NCBI RefSeq assembly: GCF_945952055.1
Contig: NZ_CAMFHB010000005.1
Coordinates: forward strand, 1-64,000
Length of the DNA: 64,000 bases
Origin: an uncultured Alsobacter sp.
GTDB taxonomy: Bacteria > Pseudomonadota > Alphaproteobacteria > Rhizobiales > Beijerinckiaceae
Direction of reading: 5' to 3'
This document shows positions 18,481-27,644 of this stretch, piece after piece. Made by a program: the position numbers and the translations under genes. The first letter of the stretch is position 1. Every line of letters starts with the position of its first letter. A model generated the notes under the pieces. It was not told the DNA's origin, made no database searches, and saw only the letters and a list, made by a program, of their open reading frames with translations.

Positions 18481-19068
18481 ATGCCGCTGCGCGTTTCGGG
18501 AAAGAACCTGGACATCGGCGAGGCGCTGCGCGCCCAGGTCGTGGACCGGGTGTCCCAGACGATCTCCAAATATTTCGACGGCAGTTTTTCCGGTCACGTG
18601 ACCGTGGAGCGGGAGGGAACCGGTTTTCGAACCGACTGCGCGCTGCACCTGGCCTCCGGCATGACGCTGCAGGTCGAGGGCATGGCGCACGATGCCTACC
18701 AGAGCGCCGAGCGCGCCGCCGACAAGCTCGAGAAGCGCATGCGCCGCTACAAGCGCAAGCTGAAGGACCACGCGCCCGGTCCCGGCCCGGCGGGGCCGGA
18801 AATCCCGTCCTACGTCATCCAGGCTCCCGACCACGACGACGAGGAGGCGATGGACGGCGAGTTTCATCCCATCGTCATCGCTGAAACGAAGAAGAGCATG
18901 AAGACGTTGTCGGTGAGCGAGGCGGTGACGGATCTGGACTTGACGGGCGCCCCCGTCGTGATGTTCCGTCACGCCGGCTCGGGACGGGTCAATCTCGTCT
19001 ACCGCCGGAGCGACGGCAATATCGGCTGGATCGATCCGCCCGCTTTGGCGGCCGGCGATACGGCCTAG
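18481..19068 (+). CDS. hpf: Ribosome hibernation-promoting factor, long form
   Basis: A 195-residue long-type HPF/RaiA. The N-terminal domain (1-105) binds the decoding centre of the 30S subunit and contains the family pattern GKNLDIGEALRAQVVDRV, HLASGMTLQVEGMAHDAYQSAERAADKLEKRMRRYKRKLKDH. A variable linker (about 106-130) leads to the C-terminal dimerisation domain (about 135-190, TLSVSEAVTDLDLTGAPVVMFRHAG and VNLVYRRSDGNIGWI), which joins two ribosomes into a 100S dimer. Its place between rpoN and ptsN is the conserved alphaproteobacterial order. Confidence 0.95.
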   Translation: MPLRVSGKNLDIGEALRAQVVDRVSQTISKYFDGSFSGHVTVEREGTGFRTDCALHLASGMTLQVEGMAHDAYQSAERAADKLEKRMRRYKRKLKDHAPGPGPAGPEIPSYVIQAPDHDDEEAMDGEFHPIVIAETKKSMKTLSVSEAVTDLDLTGAPVVMFRHAGSGRVNLVYRRSDGNIGWIDPPALAAGDTA

Positions 19069-19163
19069 GAAGTTCGGACAGGACCAAGGTGCTCGCAACC
19101 CGGGTGGCCCGCTTCGTGCAAGGCCATCCGGCAAGAAACGCCCTGCAAGCGAAAAACGCCCTC

Positions 19164-19628
19164 ATGCCCCTTACCGATTTTTTGACGCCGGACGCGGTCG
19201 TTCCCAGCCTTCGGGTGGCCTCCAAGAAGCAGGCGCTTCAGGACGTGGCCGCCAAGGCGGCCGAACTGTCCGGCCTCTCCGAGCGCGAGATCTTCGACAC
19301 GCTGCTGCAGCGTGAGCGTCTCGGCTCCACCGGCATCGGGCAGGGCATCGCCATTCCCCACGGCAAGCTGCCGAAGGTGGAAAAGCTGTTCGGCGTGTTC
19401 GCGCGGCTGGAGCGCCCGATCGACTTCGAATCCCTCGACGGCGAGCCCGTCGACCTGATGTTCGTGCTGATCGCGCCCGAATCGGCGGGCGCCGACCACC
19501 TGAAGGCCCTGGCCCGGGTCGCCCGCGTGCTGCGGGAGCCGACCACCACGGCGAAGCTGCGCGCCGCGCGCGACCGCGATGCGCTTTACGCCGTGCTCAC
19601 CCAGACGCCGACCTCCCACGCCGCCTGA
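19164..19628 (+). CDS. ptsN: Nitrogen-regulatory PTS IIA-like protein PtsN
   Basis: A 154-residue EIIA-Ntr phosphocarrier. The phosphorylated histidine is H66 in AIPHGKLPKVEKL. The start MPLTDFLTPDAVV matches the family; the frame stays open further upstream but without resemblance. It is the terminal phosphoacceptor of the PtsP-PtsO chain and regulates potassium, nitrogen and carbon functions by protein contact. It lies 95 bases after hpf, probably in the same transcription unit. Confidence 0.95.
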   Translation: MPLTDFLTPDAVVPSLRVASKKQALQDVAAKAAELSGLSEREIFDTLLQRERLGSTGIGQGIAIPHGKLPKVEKLFGVFARLERPIDFESLDGEPVDLMFVLIAPESAGADHLKALARVARVLREPTTTAKLRAARDRDALYAVLTQTPTSHAA

Positions 19629-19837
19629 CGTTCCTCACCGGGTCCGGGCTGGCCACGGCCGGGGCGACCCGCTATAAGCGGCGCCGGTCGGCAGTTCACC
19701 CAGGCGTCGCCGCCCCGCGAGGGGAGCTAAACCTGCCGCAGTCCTTTCCCTTCGACACGTCACCTCCGCGTGCCCTGTCGGAAGCCGGCGACCACCGACG
19801 ATCCACAAGGATCTCCCGGCACGCCCGAGGATTGGCG

Positions 19838-20380
19838 ATGTCTCGCACCACGCACCCCTTTCATGCCGAGGACATCTCGGCGCTCGCCCGCGCGCTGCGC
19901 GGCGAACTGTCCCGTCTCGACCGCCAGCCCGGCCATGTCGAGCTCCTGAACATGCTGGCCCGCAGCATCGGCTGGCGGAACTTCCAGCATTTCCGCGCCC
20001 AGGCGGGCGCGCAGGCCGCGCTGGCACGGCCCGCCGATCCGCCCCCGCCACCCGTCGACTTCGTCAAGGTGCGCCGCACGGCCCGCCACTTCGACGGCGA
20101 GGGCCGGCTCGTGCGCTGGCCCGGCAAGCACACCGAGCGGCAGCTCTGCCTGTGGGCGATGTGGTCACATCTGCCCTCGCGCGAGACCGTGACGGAAAAG
20201 CAGGTCAACGCGGCGCTGACCGCCGCCCACACCTTCGGCGACTACGCCCTGCTGCGCCGCGAGCTGGTCGACGGCGGGTGGCTCTGGCGCACCAGCGACT
20301 GCCGCCAGTACCGCCGCATCGAAAAACGCCCCCCGGGCGAAGCGACGGCGCTGCTCCGGCACGTGGCGGGGGCGGCATAG
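19838..20380 (+). CDS. DUF2087 domain-containing protein
   Basis: A 180-residue protein. The ATG at 19838 is preferred to a TTG two codons earlier. The N-terminal part (about 1-60) is helical (ALARALRGELSRLDRQPGHVELLNMLARSIGWRNFQHFRAQ) and resembles glyoxalase-regulator or toxin-associated helical modules. The C-terminal part (about 85-170) is a DUF2087 winged-helix-like module with the family pattern RWPGKHTERQLCLW, TEKQVNAALT, LLRRELVDGGWLWR and YRRIE. Proteins of this family are often transcriptional regulators, but none of its targets can be named. A possible TATAAG -10 element is at 19673. Confidence 0.72.
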   Translation: MSRTTHPFHAEDISALARALRGELSRLDRQPGHVELLNMLARSIGWRNFQHFRAQAGAQAALARPADPPPPPVDFVKVRRTARHFDGEGRLVRWPGKHTERQLCLWAMWSHLPSRETVTEKQVNAALTAAHTFGDYALLRRELVDGGWLWRTSDCRQYRRIEKRPPGEATALLRHVAGAA

Positions 20381-20470
20381 GCGGGGGGCGCGGTTTCTCC
20401 CGGTCATTCCAACGATGTCCTCATCCTGGAGACCTTTGCACGGGTCATCGTGGTGCCGGAAACCTCAATC

Positions 20471-20598
20471 CCCTCATCCTGAGCAGCCCGCGGAGCGGGC
20501 GTGTCGAAGGACGCACAATGGGAGGTCAAGGCACTGAACCGCCACGACCATTCTGCGTCCTTCGACTCGGCCGCTCCGCGGCCGGCTCAGGATGAGGG
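20471..20598. repeat. Type-A palindromic intergenic repeat, copy 3
   Basis: CCCTCATCCTGAGCAG... pairs with ...GGCTCAGGATGAGGGG, and GTGTCGAAGGACGCA pairs with TGCGTCCTTCGACTCG. It takes up about a third of the 359-base space before the restriction-methylation gene. The remainder of that space shows no gene. Confidence 0.82.
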
Positions 20599-20739
20599 GA
20601 ATTGGGGGCTGGGGCACACGCCACCACCCTCCCCGCGCGAACCACCGCCCAAACGCCTGCGGCAGCAACCTCCGGTTCGTTGTTCCTCCGCGTGGCCCGG
20701 CTAACCTCCCGGCATTTCGAGCACCGCCGAATTGCCGCC

Positions 20740-23700
20740 ATGGTCCTGCCCGTGCCTCCGGCGACCGCCGGGGACGATCCCGTCGAGAGTTTCATCGCGC
20801 GCTGGGATGGGCGGCCGGGCGGGGCGGAGCGTGCCAACTACGCCATGTTCCTGGCCGAGCTCACGGCCGTGATCGGCGCGCCGCCTCCTGATCCGGCGGC
20901 GGTCCGCGGGGAGAACGACTACTGCTTCGAGCGGCCGGTGACGGAACGGCTTCGCGACGGCTCCTCCTCCACCCGGCGGATCGATCTCTACCGCCGCGAC
21001 TGCTTCGTGCTGGAGGCCAAGCAGTCGCGCATGGACGGCGACAAGCGCACAGTGGATCCGGCCGCACGGTCGGCGCACGTCCCCGCCGAGCGCGGCCGGC
21101 GCGGGGCCTCGCGAGCCTGGGACGTGCTGATGATGAATGCCCGCGCCCAGGCTGAGGACTATGTGCGCCTGCTGCCGGACGGGCATCGGCCGCCGCCCTT
21201 CGTGGTCGTGTGCGACGTGGGCCACTGCATCGAGCTCTATGCCAACTTCCGGCGGGACGGGAAGGCCTACGACCAGTTCCCCGACAGGCAGGGCTTCCGC
21301 GTCTATCTCGACGATCTGCGCGATCCGGCCGTGCGCGCGCGGCTGAGGGCGGTGTGGTGCGATCCCGAGAGCCTCGACCCCGCCCGGCGTGCCGCGGCGG
21401 TCACGCGCCTCGTCGCCGAGCGTCTCGCCGCGGTGTCGAAGGTGCTGGAACGCTCGGACCATCCCGCCGAGGAGGTCGCGGGCTTCCTCACGCGCTGCAT
21501 CTTCACGATGTTCGCCGAGGACGCCGGCCTCCTGCCGCACAGGAGCTTCCGCGATCTCCTGCAGCGCTGCGAGCGGAACCCGGCCGACTTCGTGCCCTTC
21601 GTGGGCCAGCTCTGGGAGGCCATGGACACGGGCCAGTTCGCCTTCGCCATCGGCCGGCGCGTCCCGCATTTTAACGGCCGCTTCTTCAAGCGGCGCGCCG
21701 TTCTGCCGCTGGCGCGCGAGGAAATCGGCGCCCTGCGCGTCGCCGCCGAGCAGGACTGGAGGAGCGTGGAGCCCGCCATCTTTGGCACCCTGCTTGAACA
21801 GGCGCTGGATCCCGGCGAACGCCGCCGGCTGGGCGCCCACTACACCCCGCGCCCCTATGTCGAGCGCCTCGTGGCCGCCACCGTGGTCGAGCCGTTGCGC
21901 GAGGACTGGTCCGCCGTGCTCGCCACCGCGCAGCGCCAGCGCGAGGAGGGGCGCGCCGGCGAGGCGTCGGCGACGGTGCGCGCCTTCCACGACCGTCTCT
22001 GCGCCGTGCGCGTCCTCGACCCAGCCTGCGGGACCGGCAACTTCCTCTACGTGGCACTGGAACTCGTGAAGCGGCTCGAAGGCGAGGTGCTGGAGGCACT
22101 GGCCGACCTCGGCGGCCAGGAGGCCCTCACCGGGCTCGCCGGCCACACCGTGGATCCGCACCAGTTCCTCGGGATCGAGGTGAATCCCCGTGCCGCCGCC
22201 ATCGCGGAGCTGGTGCTGTGGATCGGCCATCTGCAATGGCACCTGCGCACGCGGGGCGGCGCTCCCTCCGAGCCCATCCTGCGCGCCTTCGGCAACATCG
22301 AGACGCGCGACGCCGTGCTCGCCTGGGACGGCTATCCCCACCCCGTGCTGCAGCGCGACGCGGCCGGCCGCCCCGCGACGCGGCTCGTGGACGGCGCCAG
22401 CGAGGAGATCCACGCCTTCCCGAACCCCCGCCTGCCGCCCTGGCCGGCGGCGGAGTTCATCGTCGGCAACCCGCCCTTCATCGGCGGCAAGGATGTTCGC
22501 GCCCGTCTCGGCGATGCCTATGCCCAGGCCCTGTGGGACGCCCACCCGGACATGAACGACAGCGCCGACTTCGTCATGTACTGGTGGGACCGCGCGGCCG
22601 ACCTCATCACCCGCAAGGGCAGCGTGCTGCGCCGCTTCGGTTTCGTCACCACCAACTCCATCAGCCAGGTCTTCCAGCGCCGCACGCTGGAACGCTACAT
22701 GGCCGGCAAGACGCCGGTTTCGCTGGTAATGGCGATCCCGGACCACCCGTGGACCAAGGCCACGCCGGACGCCGCCGCCGTGCGCATCGCCATGACGGTG
22801 GCCGAGGCCGGCAGCCGCGACGGCGTGCTGCGCGAGGTGACGAGCGAGGCGGGGCTGGAAACCGACCAGCCGGCGATCTTTTTCGAAGAGCGGACCGGGC
22901 GGATCCATGCGGATCTGACGGTGGGGGTAGATATTACAAAAGCTAGCGAACTGCTTGGGAATTCGGGTGTCTGCCACGACGGCGTCAAACTACATGGAAC
23001 GGGCTTCAGGCTTCACCCGCGTGAAGCCGAATGGCTTGGACTAGGAAGTAAGCCTGGGCTCGACCGATACATCCGACCGTACCGGAATGGACGAGACTTA
23101 GCTAAAAAATCAAGAGATCTAATGGTGATAGATCTCTATGGCCTGGCCGCTTCTGATGTTCGGGCCGCTTTTCCTGAAATATATCAGTTTCTCCTGGAGC
23201 GAGTGAAGCCTGTTCGCGATGCAGAGGCTCGCCGATCAGGAAAAAAGGATGCTCAGACGTATGCCGAATACTGGTGGCTCTTCGGCAAACCGCGGCCCGA
23301 TCTGCGAAGCGCGTGTAGTGCTTTGTCCCGATGTATAGTTACAGTTGACACGGCTCGCCACCGGGTCTTTCAGTTTACAAACACAAACGTCGTGTATGAC
23401 GATAAATGCGTCCTTATCTGCCATGACGACGCACTGATACTCGGCATCCTTTCGTCAAGAATCCACGTAGATTGGGCGAATAGAGCAGGAGGTCGACTGG
23501 GTGTCGGCAATGACCCAGTATACGTTAAGACTCGTACCTTCGACCCCTTCCCCTTTCCCGACGCTTCCCCCGCCCAGGCCGAGGCCATCCGGCGCCTCGC
23601 CGAGGAACTCGACGCGCACCGCAAGGCGCGGCTGGCCGCCCATCCGCATCTGACGCTCACCGGCCTCTACAACGTCCTCGAGGAGCTTCGGGCCGGCACC

Positions 23701-24228
23701 GCGCCGGACGCCCTCTCCGCCAAGAGCCGGCGCATCTACGAGGATGGGCTCGTGCTGATCCTGAAGGAGCTGCACGACACGCTCGATGCGGCGGTCGCAG
23801 CCGCCTATGGCTGGTCGGCGGACCTGCCGGACGAGGAGGTGCTGGCCCGCCTCGTCGCCCTGAACCGACGCCGTTCCGCGGAGGAGGCGGCCGGGCAGGT
23901 GCGCTGGCTGCGGCCCGACTACCAGGTGCCGCGCTTCGGCACCCCCGCGCAGAAGGCGGAGTTCGATCTCGGCGGGACCGCGCCCGGCCAGCCCGGCGAC
24001 GCCGCGGGCCGCCCCGCCTTCCCGCGCGGCTACCTCGAGCAAACCGCCGCCGTCATGGCCATGCTTGCCGCCGCTCCCGGGCCCGTCGACCCAGGCTCGC
24101 TGGCCGCCGCCTTCCGCCAGGGCCGGCGCACCACGCCCACCATCGCCGCGATCCTCGGGGCCGCCTCGCGCACTGGCCGCCTCGCCACCACCCCGGATGG
24201 CCGCTTCACCTTGCGCCGGGCTGGCTGA
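20740..24228 (+). CDS. MmeI-like (type IIL) restriction-methylation enzyme
   Basis: A 1162-residue single-chain enzyme that would both cut and methylate DNA. The N-terminus has a PD-(D/E)xK nuclease site: D82 in RRIDLYRRD and E92-A-K94 in FVLEAKQ. A helical spacer leads to the adenine methyltransferase with SAM motif DPACGTGNFLY (427-437) and catalytic NPPF (577-580) in NPPFIGGKDVRARLGDAY, a pattern characteristic of MmeI relatives. The target-recognition domain is about 728-930, then a C-terminal helical region. DNA for 728-930 (about 22920-23530) is near 42-52% GC in sampled lines, against about 70% on both sides, and uses many A/T-ending codons. No separate nuclease or specificity gene is adjacent, as expected for type IIL. 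Confidence 0.87.
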   Translation: MVLPVPPATAGDDPVESFIARWDGRPGGAERANYAMFLAELTAVIGAPPPDPAAVRGENDYCFERPVTERLRDGSSSTRRIDLYRRDCFVLEAKQSRMDGDKRTVDPAARSAHVPAERGRRGASRAWDVLMMNARAQAEDYVRLLPDGHRPPPFVVVCDVGHCIELYANFRRDGKAYDQFPDRQGFRVYLDDLRDPAVRARLRAVWCDPESLDPARRAAAVTRLVAERLAAVSKVLERSDHPAEEVAGFLTRCIFTMFAEDAGLLPHRSFRDLLQRCERNPADFVPFVGQLWEAMDTGQFAFAIGRRVPHFNGRFFKRRAVLPLAREEIGALRVAAEQDWRSVEPAIFGTLLEQALDPGERRRLGAHYTPRPYVERLVAATVVEPLREDWSAVLATAQRQREEGRAGEASATVRAFHDRLCAVRVLDPACGTGNFLYVALELVKRLEGEVLEALADLGGQEALTGLAGHTVDPHQFLGIEVNPRAAAIAELVLWIGHLQWHLRTRGGAPSEPILRAFGNIETRDAVLAWDGYPHPVLQRDAAGRPATRLVDGASEEIHAFPNPRLPPWPAAEFIVGNPPFIGGKDVRARLGDAYAQALWDAHPDMNDSADFVMYWWDRAADLITRKGSVLRRFGFVTTNSISQVFQRRTLERYMAGKTPVSLVMAIPDHPWTKATPDAAAVRIAMTVAEAGSRDGVLREVTSEAGLETDQPAIFFEERTGRIHADLTVGVDITKASELLGNSGVCHDGVKLHGTGFRLHPREAEWLGLGSKPGLDRYIRPYRNGRDLAKKSRDLMVIDLYGLAASDVRAAFPEIYQFLLERVKPVRDAEARRSGKKDAQTYAEYWWLFGKPRPDLRSACSALSRCIVTVDTARHRVFQFTNTNVVYDDKCVLICHDDALILGILSSRIHVDWANRAGGRLGVGNDPVYVKTRTFDPFPFPDASPAQAEAIRRLAEELDAHRKARLAAHPHLTLTGLYNVLEELRAGTAPDALSAKSRRIYEDGLVLILKELHDTLDAAVAAAYGWSADLPDEEVLARLVALNRRRSAEEAAGQVRWLRPDYQVPRFGTPAQKAEFDLGGTAPGQPGDAAGRPAFPRGYLEQTAAVMAMLAAAPGPVDPGSLAAAFRQGRRTTPTIAAILGAASRTGRLATTPDGRFTLRRAG

Positions 24229-24302
24229 GCCGATCGACGCCGACGGGCCGGATGCCCGGCGATGGCTTGACAGCCACCCCGCTCCGCCTTCACCACCGCG
24301 CC

Positions 24303-25205
24303 ATGAACCGCACGCTCGCCACGCTCATCGGCTTCGTCGCCGTCATCACCTGGTCGTTCCTCGCCTGGCTCTCCACGGCGGCCGGGTCCGTGCCGCCGTT
24401 CCAGCTGGCGGCGATGACGTTCTTCATCGGGGGTGTGGTGGGGGCGGCGACGTGGGTGTGGCGGCCGGGTGCCATCGCGACGCTGCGGCAGCCCTGGCAG
24501 GTGTGGGCGCTGGGGATCGCGGGGCTGTGCATCTACCACAACGCCTATTTCTTCGCGATCCAGGCGGCCCCGCCGATCGAGGTGAGCCTGATCGCCTATC
24601 TCTGGCCGCTGCTGATCGTGGTGTTCGCCTCCTTCCTGCCGGGCGAGCGGCTGGCGGCGCACCACGTGGTGGGCGTCCTGCTGGGGCTCGCGGGCGCGGT
24701 GCTGGTGATCACCAAGGGCGGCAGCGTGGGGCTGGCGGAGGGCATCCGGGCGGGGCACGTCGTGGCCCTGTTCTGCGCCTTCGTCTGGTCGGGCTACTCG
24801 GTGCTGACGCGCCGCTACGGCTCCGCGCCCACCGACATGGTGGTCGGCTACTGCTTCATCACCGCCGTCACCTCGCTGGTGCTCCACCTCGCCTTCGAGA
24901 CCACGGTGGTGCCGCAGACCGCCACGCAGTGGACCGCGATCGCGCTGCTGGGAGCCTTCCCGCTCGGGGTGGCCTTCTACGTGTGGGACTGGGGCTGCAA
25001 GCACGGCGACATCATGGTGCTGGGCGCGCTCTCCTATCTTTCGCCGCTGTTCTCGGTGATCGTCCTCATCGTGGCGGGCTACGCCGCGTTCAGCTGGTCG
25101 GTCGCGGCGGCCTGCGCGCTGATCGTGGCGGGGGCGGTGATCGCCTCGAAGGACATGTTCCGCCGGCGGCCCTCCGTGGAGGCCGAGCAGGCGGCGGGAG
25201 GGTAG
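24303..25205 (+). CDS. EamA/DMT-family transporter
   Basis: A 300-residue inner-membrane protein with ten predicted membrane segments in two EamA repeats, of the drug/metabolite transporter superfamily. Stretches such as AVITWSFLAWLS, IEVSLIAYLWPLLIVVFASF and LGALSYLSPLFSVIVLI are typical of members that export amino acids or related metabolites. The ATG at 24303 was chosen since the family starts at MNRTLATLIGF. It lies 74 bases after the restriction enzyme gene. Substrate unknown. Confidence 0.88.
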   Translation: MNRTLATLIGFVAVITWSFLAWLSTAAGSVPPFQLAAMTFFIGGVVGAATWVWRPGAIATLRQPWQVWALGIAGLCIYHNAYFFAIQAAPPIEVSLIAYLWPLLIVVFASFLPGERLAAHHVVGVLLGLAGAVLVITKGGSVGLAEGIRAGHVVALFCAFVWSGYSVLTRRYGSAPTDMVVGYCFITAVTSLVLHLAFETTVVPQTATQWTAIALLGAFPLGVAFYVWDWGCKHGDIMVLGALSYLSPLFSVIVLIVAGYAAFSWSVAAACALIVAGAVIASKDMFRRRPSVEAEQAAGG

Positions 25206-25251
25206 GGCCGGACCGTGCCTTGCGCTCGTGGCACGCGGTGAGGGAGCGTTC

Positions 25252-25974
25252 ATGCCGTCGGGGGGCGTTTCGCTGCACGTGCCGCGCCGTCCCCCGCAGG
25301 CTCCGTGGGGCCTGGCCGCCTCGCTCGCCCTGCACGTCTGCCTTGCCGCCGCGCTCCTGTCGGAGATCGTCCAGGCGCCCCAGCCGCCCGACTTCGCCGA
25401 CGAGGTTCCGGTCGAGGTGCTCACCGCGCAGCAGTTCGACGCGATGACCCGCCCGCCGGCGCCGCCTCCCGCGCTCCCCGCCCCCGAGACCCTGCCGCCG
25501 CCGCCAGCCTCGGCGCCCGCCGAGACCGTGCCCGGCTTCACCGCGCCGGCGGTCGCGGCCCCGCCGGCCTTCGGCGCGAGGGTCCACGCCACGACCGTGC
25601 TGTCGACGGCGGTGCTCGACTCGCCCCGCAGCCGGCGAACCCGGGAGAAGCTCGCCCGCGTGGACCTCACCACCCGCCTCGAACAGATCTGCGGGATCGA
25701 GGCGCTGGCCCAGATCGCGGGCCTGCGGGCGGGCTACCAGCCCACCAACGTGGTGGCCTACGCCCTGGGCGACGTGCGCGCCGACGGGGACGCGATCGTC
25801 GCGCCGGGGGCGGCTTTCCTCAGCGTGCACCGCTGGTATCGCCTCGACTTCCGCTGCCGCCTGGCGCGGGGCACGCAGCGCGTGGCCGCGTTCGACTTCG
25901 CCGTCGGGCCCGAGATCCCGCGGCGCGAGTGGGAGAGCCACGGCCTGACGGACCACGCGGCCATGGACGACTGA
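25252..25974 (+). CDS. DUF930 domain-containing membrane-anchored protein
   Basis: A 240-residue protein. The ATG at 25252 follows GAGGGAG. It has one N-terminal membrane anchor (about 19-40, WGLAASLALHVCLAAALLSEI), a proline-rich periplasmic linker (about 60-100) and a C-terminal DUF930 domain with LEQICGIEALAQI, VVAYALGDV, GAAFLSVHRWYRLDFRC and GPEIPRREW. The anchor-plus-proline-rich layout recalls TonB-like envelope proteins, but no function is known. It is convergent with the SulP gene, with three bases between the stop codons. Confidence 0.82.
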   Translation: MPSGGVSLHVPRRPPQAPWGLAASLALHVCLAAALLSEIVQAPQPPDFADEVPVEVLTAQQFDAMTRPPAPPPALPAPETLPPPPASAPAETVPGFTAPAVAAPPAFGARVHATTVLSTAVLDSPRSRRTREKLARVDLTTRLEQICGIEALAQIAGLRAGYQPTNVVAYALGDVRADGDAIVAPGAAFLSVHRWYRLDFRCRLARGTQRVAAFDFAVGPEIPRREWESHGLTDHAAMDD

Positions 25975-25977
25975 GGC

Positions 25978-27636
25978 TCACGGCGCCGGCGGCTGCCGCG
26001 AGGCCACGAGGTCCACCGTGTTGTCCACGCTGTAGCCGCAACGCCCGAGCAGGCCGACCTCGCCGGCCTCTCCCAACAGGTCGCGGATGGCATCCCTGAC
26101 CCGCGCCAGGTAGAGCGTCCGCCCCGTGCCCTGCAGGCGCCGGTCGAACTCCAGCAAGGCATCCAGCGCCGTGCTGTCGAGATCGAAGGTTTCCTCGAGG
26201 CTCAGGATCACGGCCGAGACCCGCGGATCCGCCGTGGCAGCGGTTTCCACCGAGCCCAGCACCTGGTCGGCGTTGCCGAAGAACAGCGGCTCGGCCGGCC
26301 GCCAGATGGCGAGGCCGGGCACGCCCTCGGCGTCCGGATGGCGGCCGACGTCGACGAAGTCGTGGCTGCCGGGAAGCCGCCCGAGACGCATGACGATGGG
26401 CTGGGCGAGCCGGCGGAGCAGCGCGACCACGGACAGCGCGATGGCGAGCAGCATGCCGTTGACGACGCCGAGCGCCAGCACGCCGATGGCCGCCGCCGGC
26501 CCCATGAGCCGGTCGCGGTCGATCCGCCACAGCCTGGCGAACGGACGAGGGTCCAGCGCGTGCGCCACGGCCGCGATCACGACCGCCGCCAGCACCGGTT
26601 CCGGCAGGAACGCCAGGGCGTCGCGGCCGGCGAGCAGCAGCGCGACCAAGCCCAGGACGGCGACGACCCCGGCGAGCCGCGAGCGCGCACCCGCGGCCTC
26701 GGCCAGCGCGCCCGCGGAAAACCCCGCCCCGACCGGCATCCCGCCCGTCACGGCGCTCGCCACGTTGGCCAGCCCGAGGGCCCGCATCTCGCGGTCCGGC
26801 TGCACGGCATCGCCGTGGCGCAGCGCGAGCGTGCGCATGGTGCCCCAGCTCTCGGCGAACAGGATCAGCACCAGCGGGAGCGCGAGCTGGGCGACGTGGG
26901 ACAGGACCTGCGCCGAGACGTGCAGGCCCGAGGGCCAGGCGAGCCCCAGCGGAATCACGCCGACGGTGGCGACGCCGCGCGAGGGCAGGTCGATGGCCGC
27001 CGAGATCGCGACGGAGCCGACGAGGACGAGGAAGGCGGCCGGCACGGCCCGCCAGCGACGCAGCACGGCGAGGACGAGGAGCGCGCAGAACCCAGTGGCG
27101 AGGCTCGCCGGGCTCGCGGTGCGAAGCGCCGCCGCCGAGGCCAGCACGACGTGCGGGAGGCCGCCGGGACCAATGTCGAGCCCGAGCAGGAGCGGGATCT
27201 GCCGCAGGATGATCGTCACCGCGAGCCCGAAGGCGAACCCCTTCAGCACCGGCCGGGAGATGAAGCCGGAGAGGTTGCCGACGCGGGTCACCGAGGCGAG
27301 GAGGAAGAACAGGCCGACGAAGGCCACGACCAGCGTCGCGGCCTCGGTCCTCTCGACCGCGCTGCCCGGCAGGTTGGCCAGCGCCGCCGCCAGGATCGCG
27401 GCCGAGGAGGAGGTCGGCGCCACGATGGCGAAGCGGCTGCGGCCCGCCGCCAGGTAGACGAGGCCGCCCACCACCGCCGCGACCAGCGCCCGCTGCGGCG
27501 GCAACCCCGCGATCCCGGCATAGGCGATGGCCTCGGGCAGCAGCAGGCCCGCCACGGCCAGACCCGCGAGCCCGTCGGCCAGCCGGCCGCGGCGGCGGGG
27601 CGCCGTGATGCTCTGCTCGGGGTCGCCCACCGACAT
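25978..27636 (-). CDS. SulP-family anion transporter with STAS domain
   Basis: A 552-residue inner-membrane transporter of the SLC26/SulP family, carrying sulfate, bicarbonate or another anion. The Sulfate_transp core (about 15-400) has about 10-14 membrane segments, beginning GLAVAGLLLPEAIAYAGIAGLPP, the family's first signature. The C-terminal STAS domain (about 435-545) includes VILSLEETFDLDSTALDALLEF. I start at the ATG 27636; an open frame continues upstream but overlaps the next gene. The start lies 8 bases after the nitronate monooxygenase stop, so the two are one operon. Confidence 0.92.
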   Translation of the reverse strand: MSVGDPEQSITAPRRRGRLADGLAGLAVAGLLLPEAIAYAGIAGLPPQRALVAAVVGGLVYLAAGRSRFAIVAPTSSSAAILAAALANLPGSAVERTEAATLVVAFVGLFFLLASVTRVGNLSGFISRPVLKGFAFGLAVTIILRQIPLLLGLDIGPGGLPHVVLASAAALRTASPASLATGFCALLVLAVLRRWRAVPAAFLVLVGSVAISAAIDLPSRGVATVGVIPLGLAWPSGLHVSAQVLSHVAQLALPLVLILFAESWGTMRTLALRHGDAVQPDREMRALGLANVASAVTGGMPVGAGFSAGALAEAAGARSRLAGVVAVLGLVALLLAGRDALAFLPEPVLAAVVIAAVAHALDPRPFARLWRIDRDRLMGPAAAIGVLALGVVNGMLLAIALSVVALLRRLAQPIVMRLGRLPGSHDFVDVGRHPDAEGVPGLAIWRPAEPLFFGNADQVLGSVETAATADPRVSAVILSLEETFDLDSTALDALLEFDRRLQGTGRTLYLARVRDAIRDLLGEAGEVGLLGRCGYSVDNTVDLVASRQPPAP

Positions 27637-27644
27637 GGCGTCCC

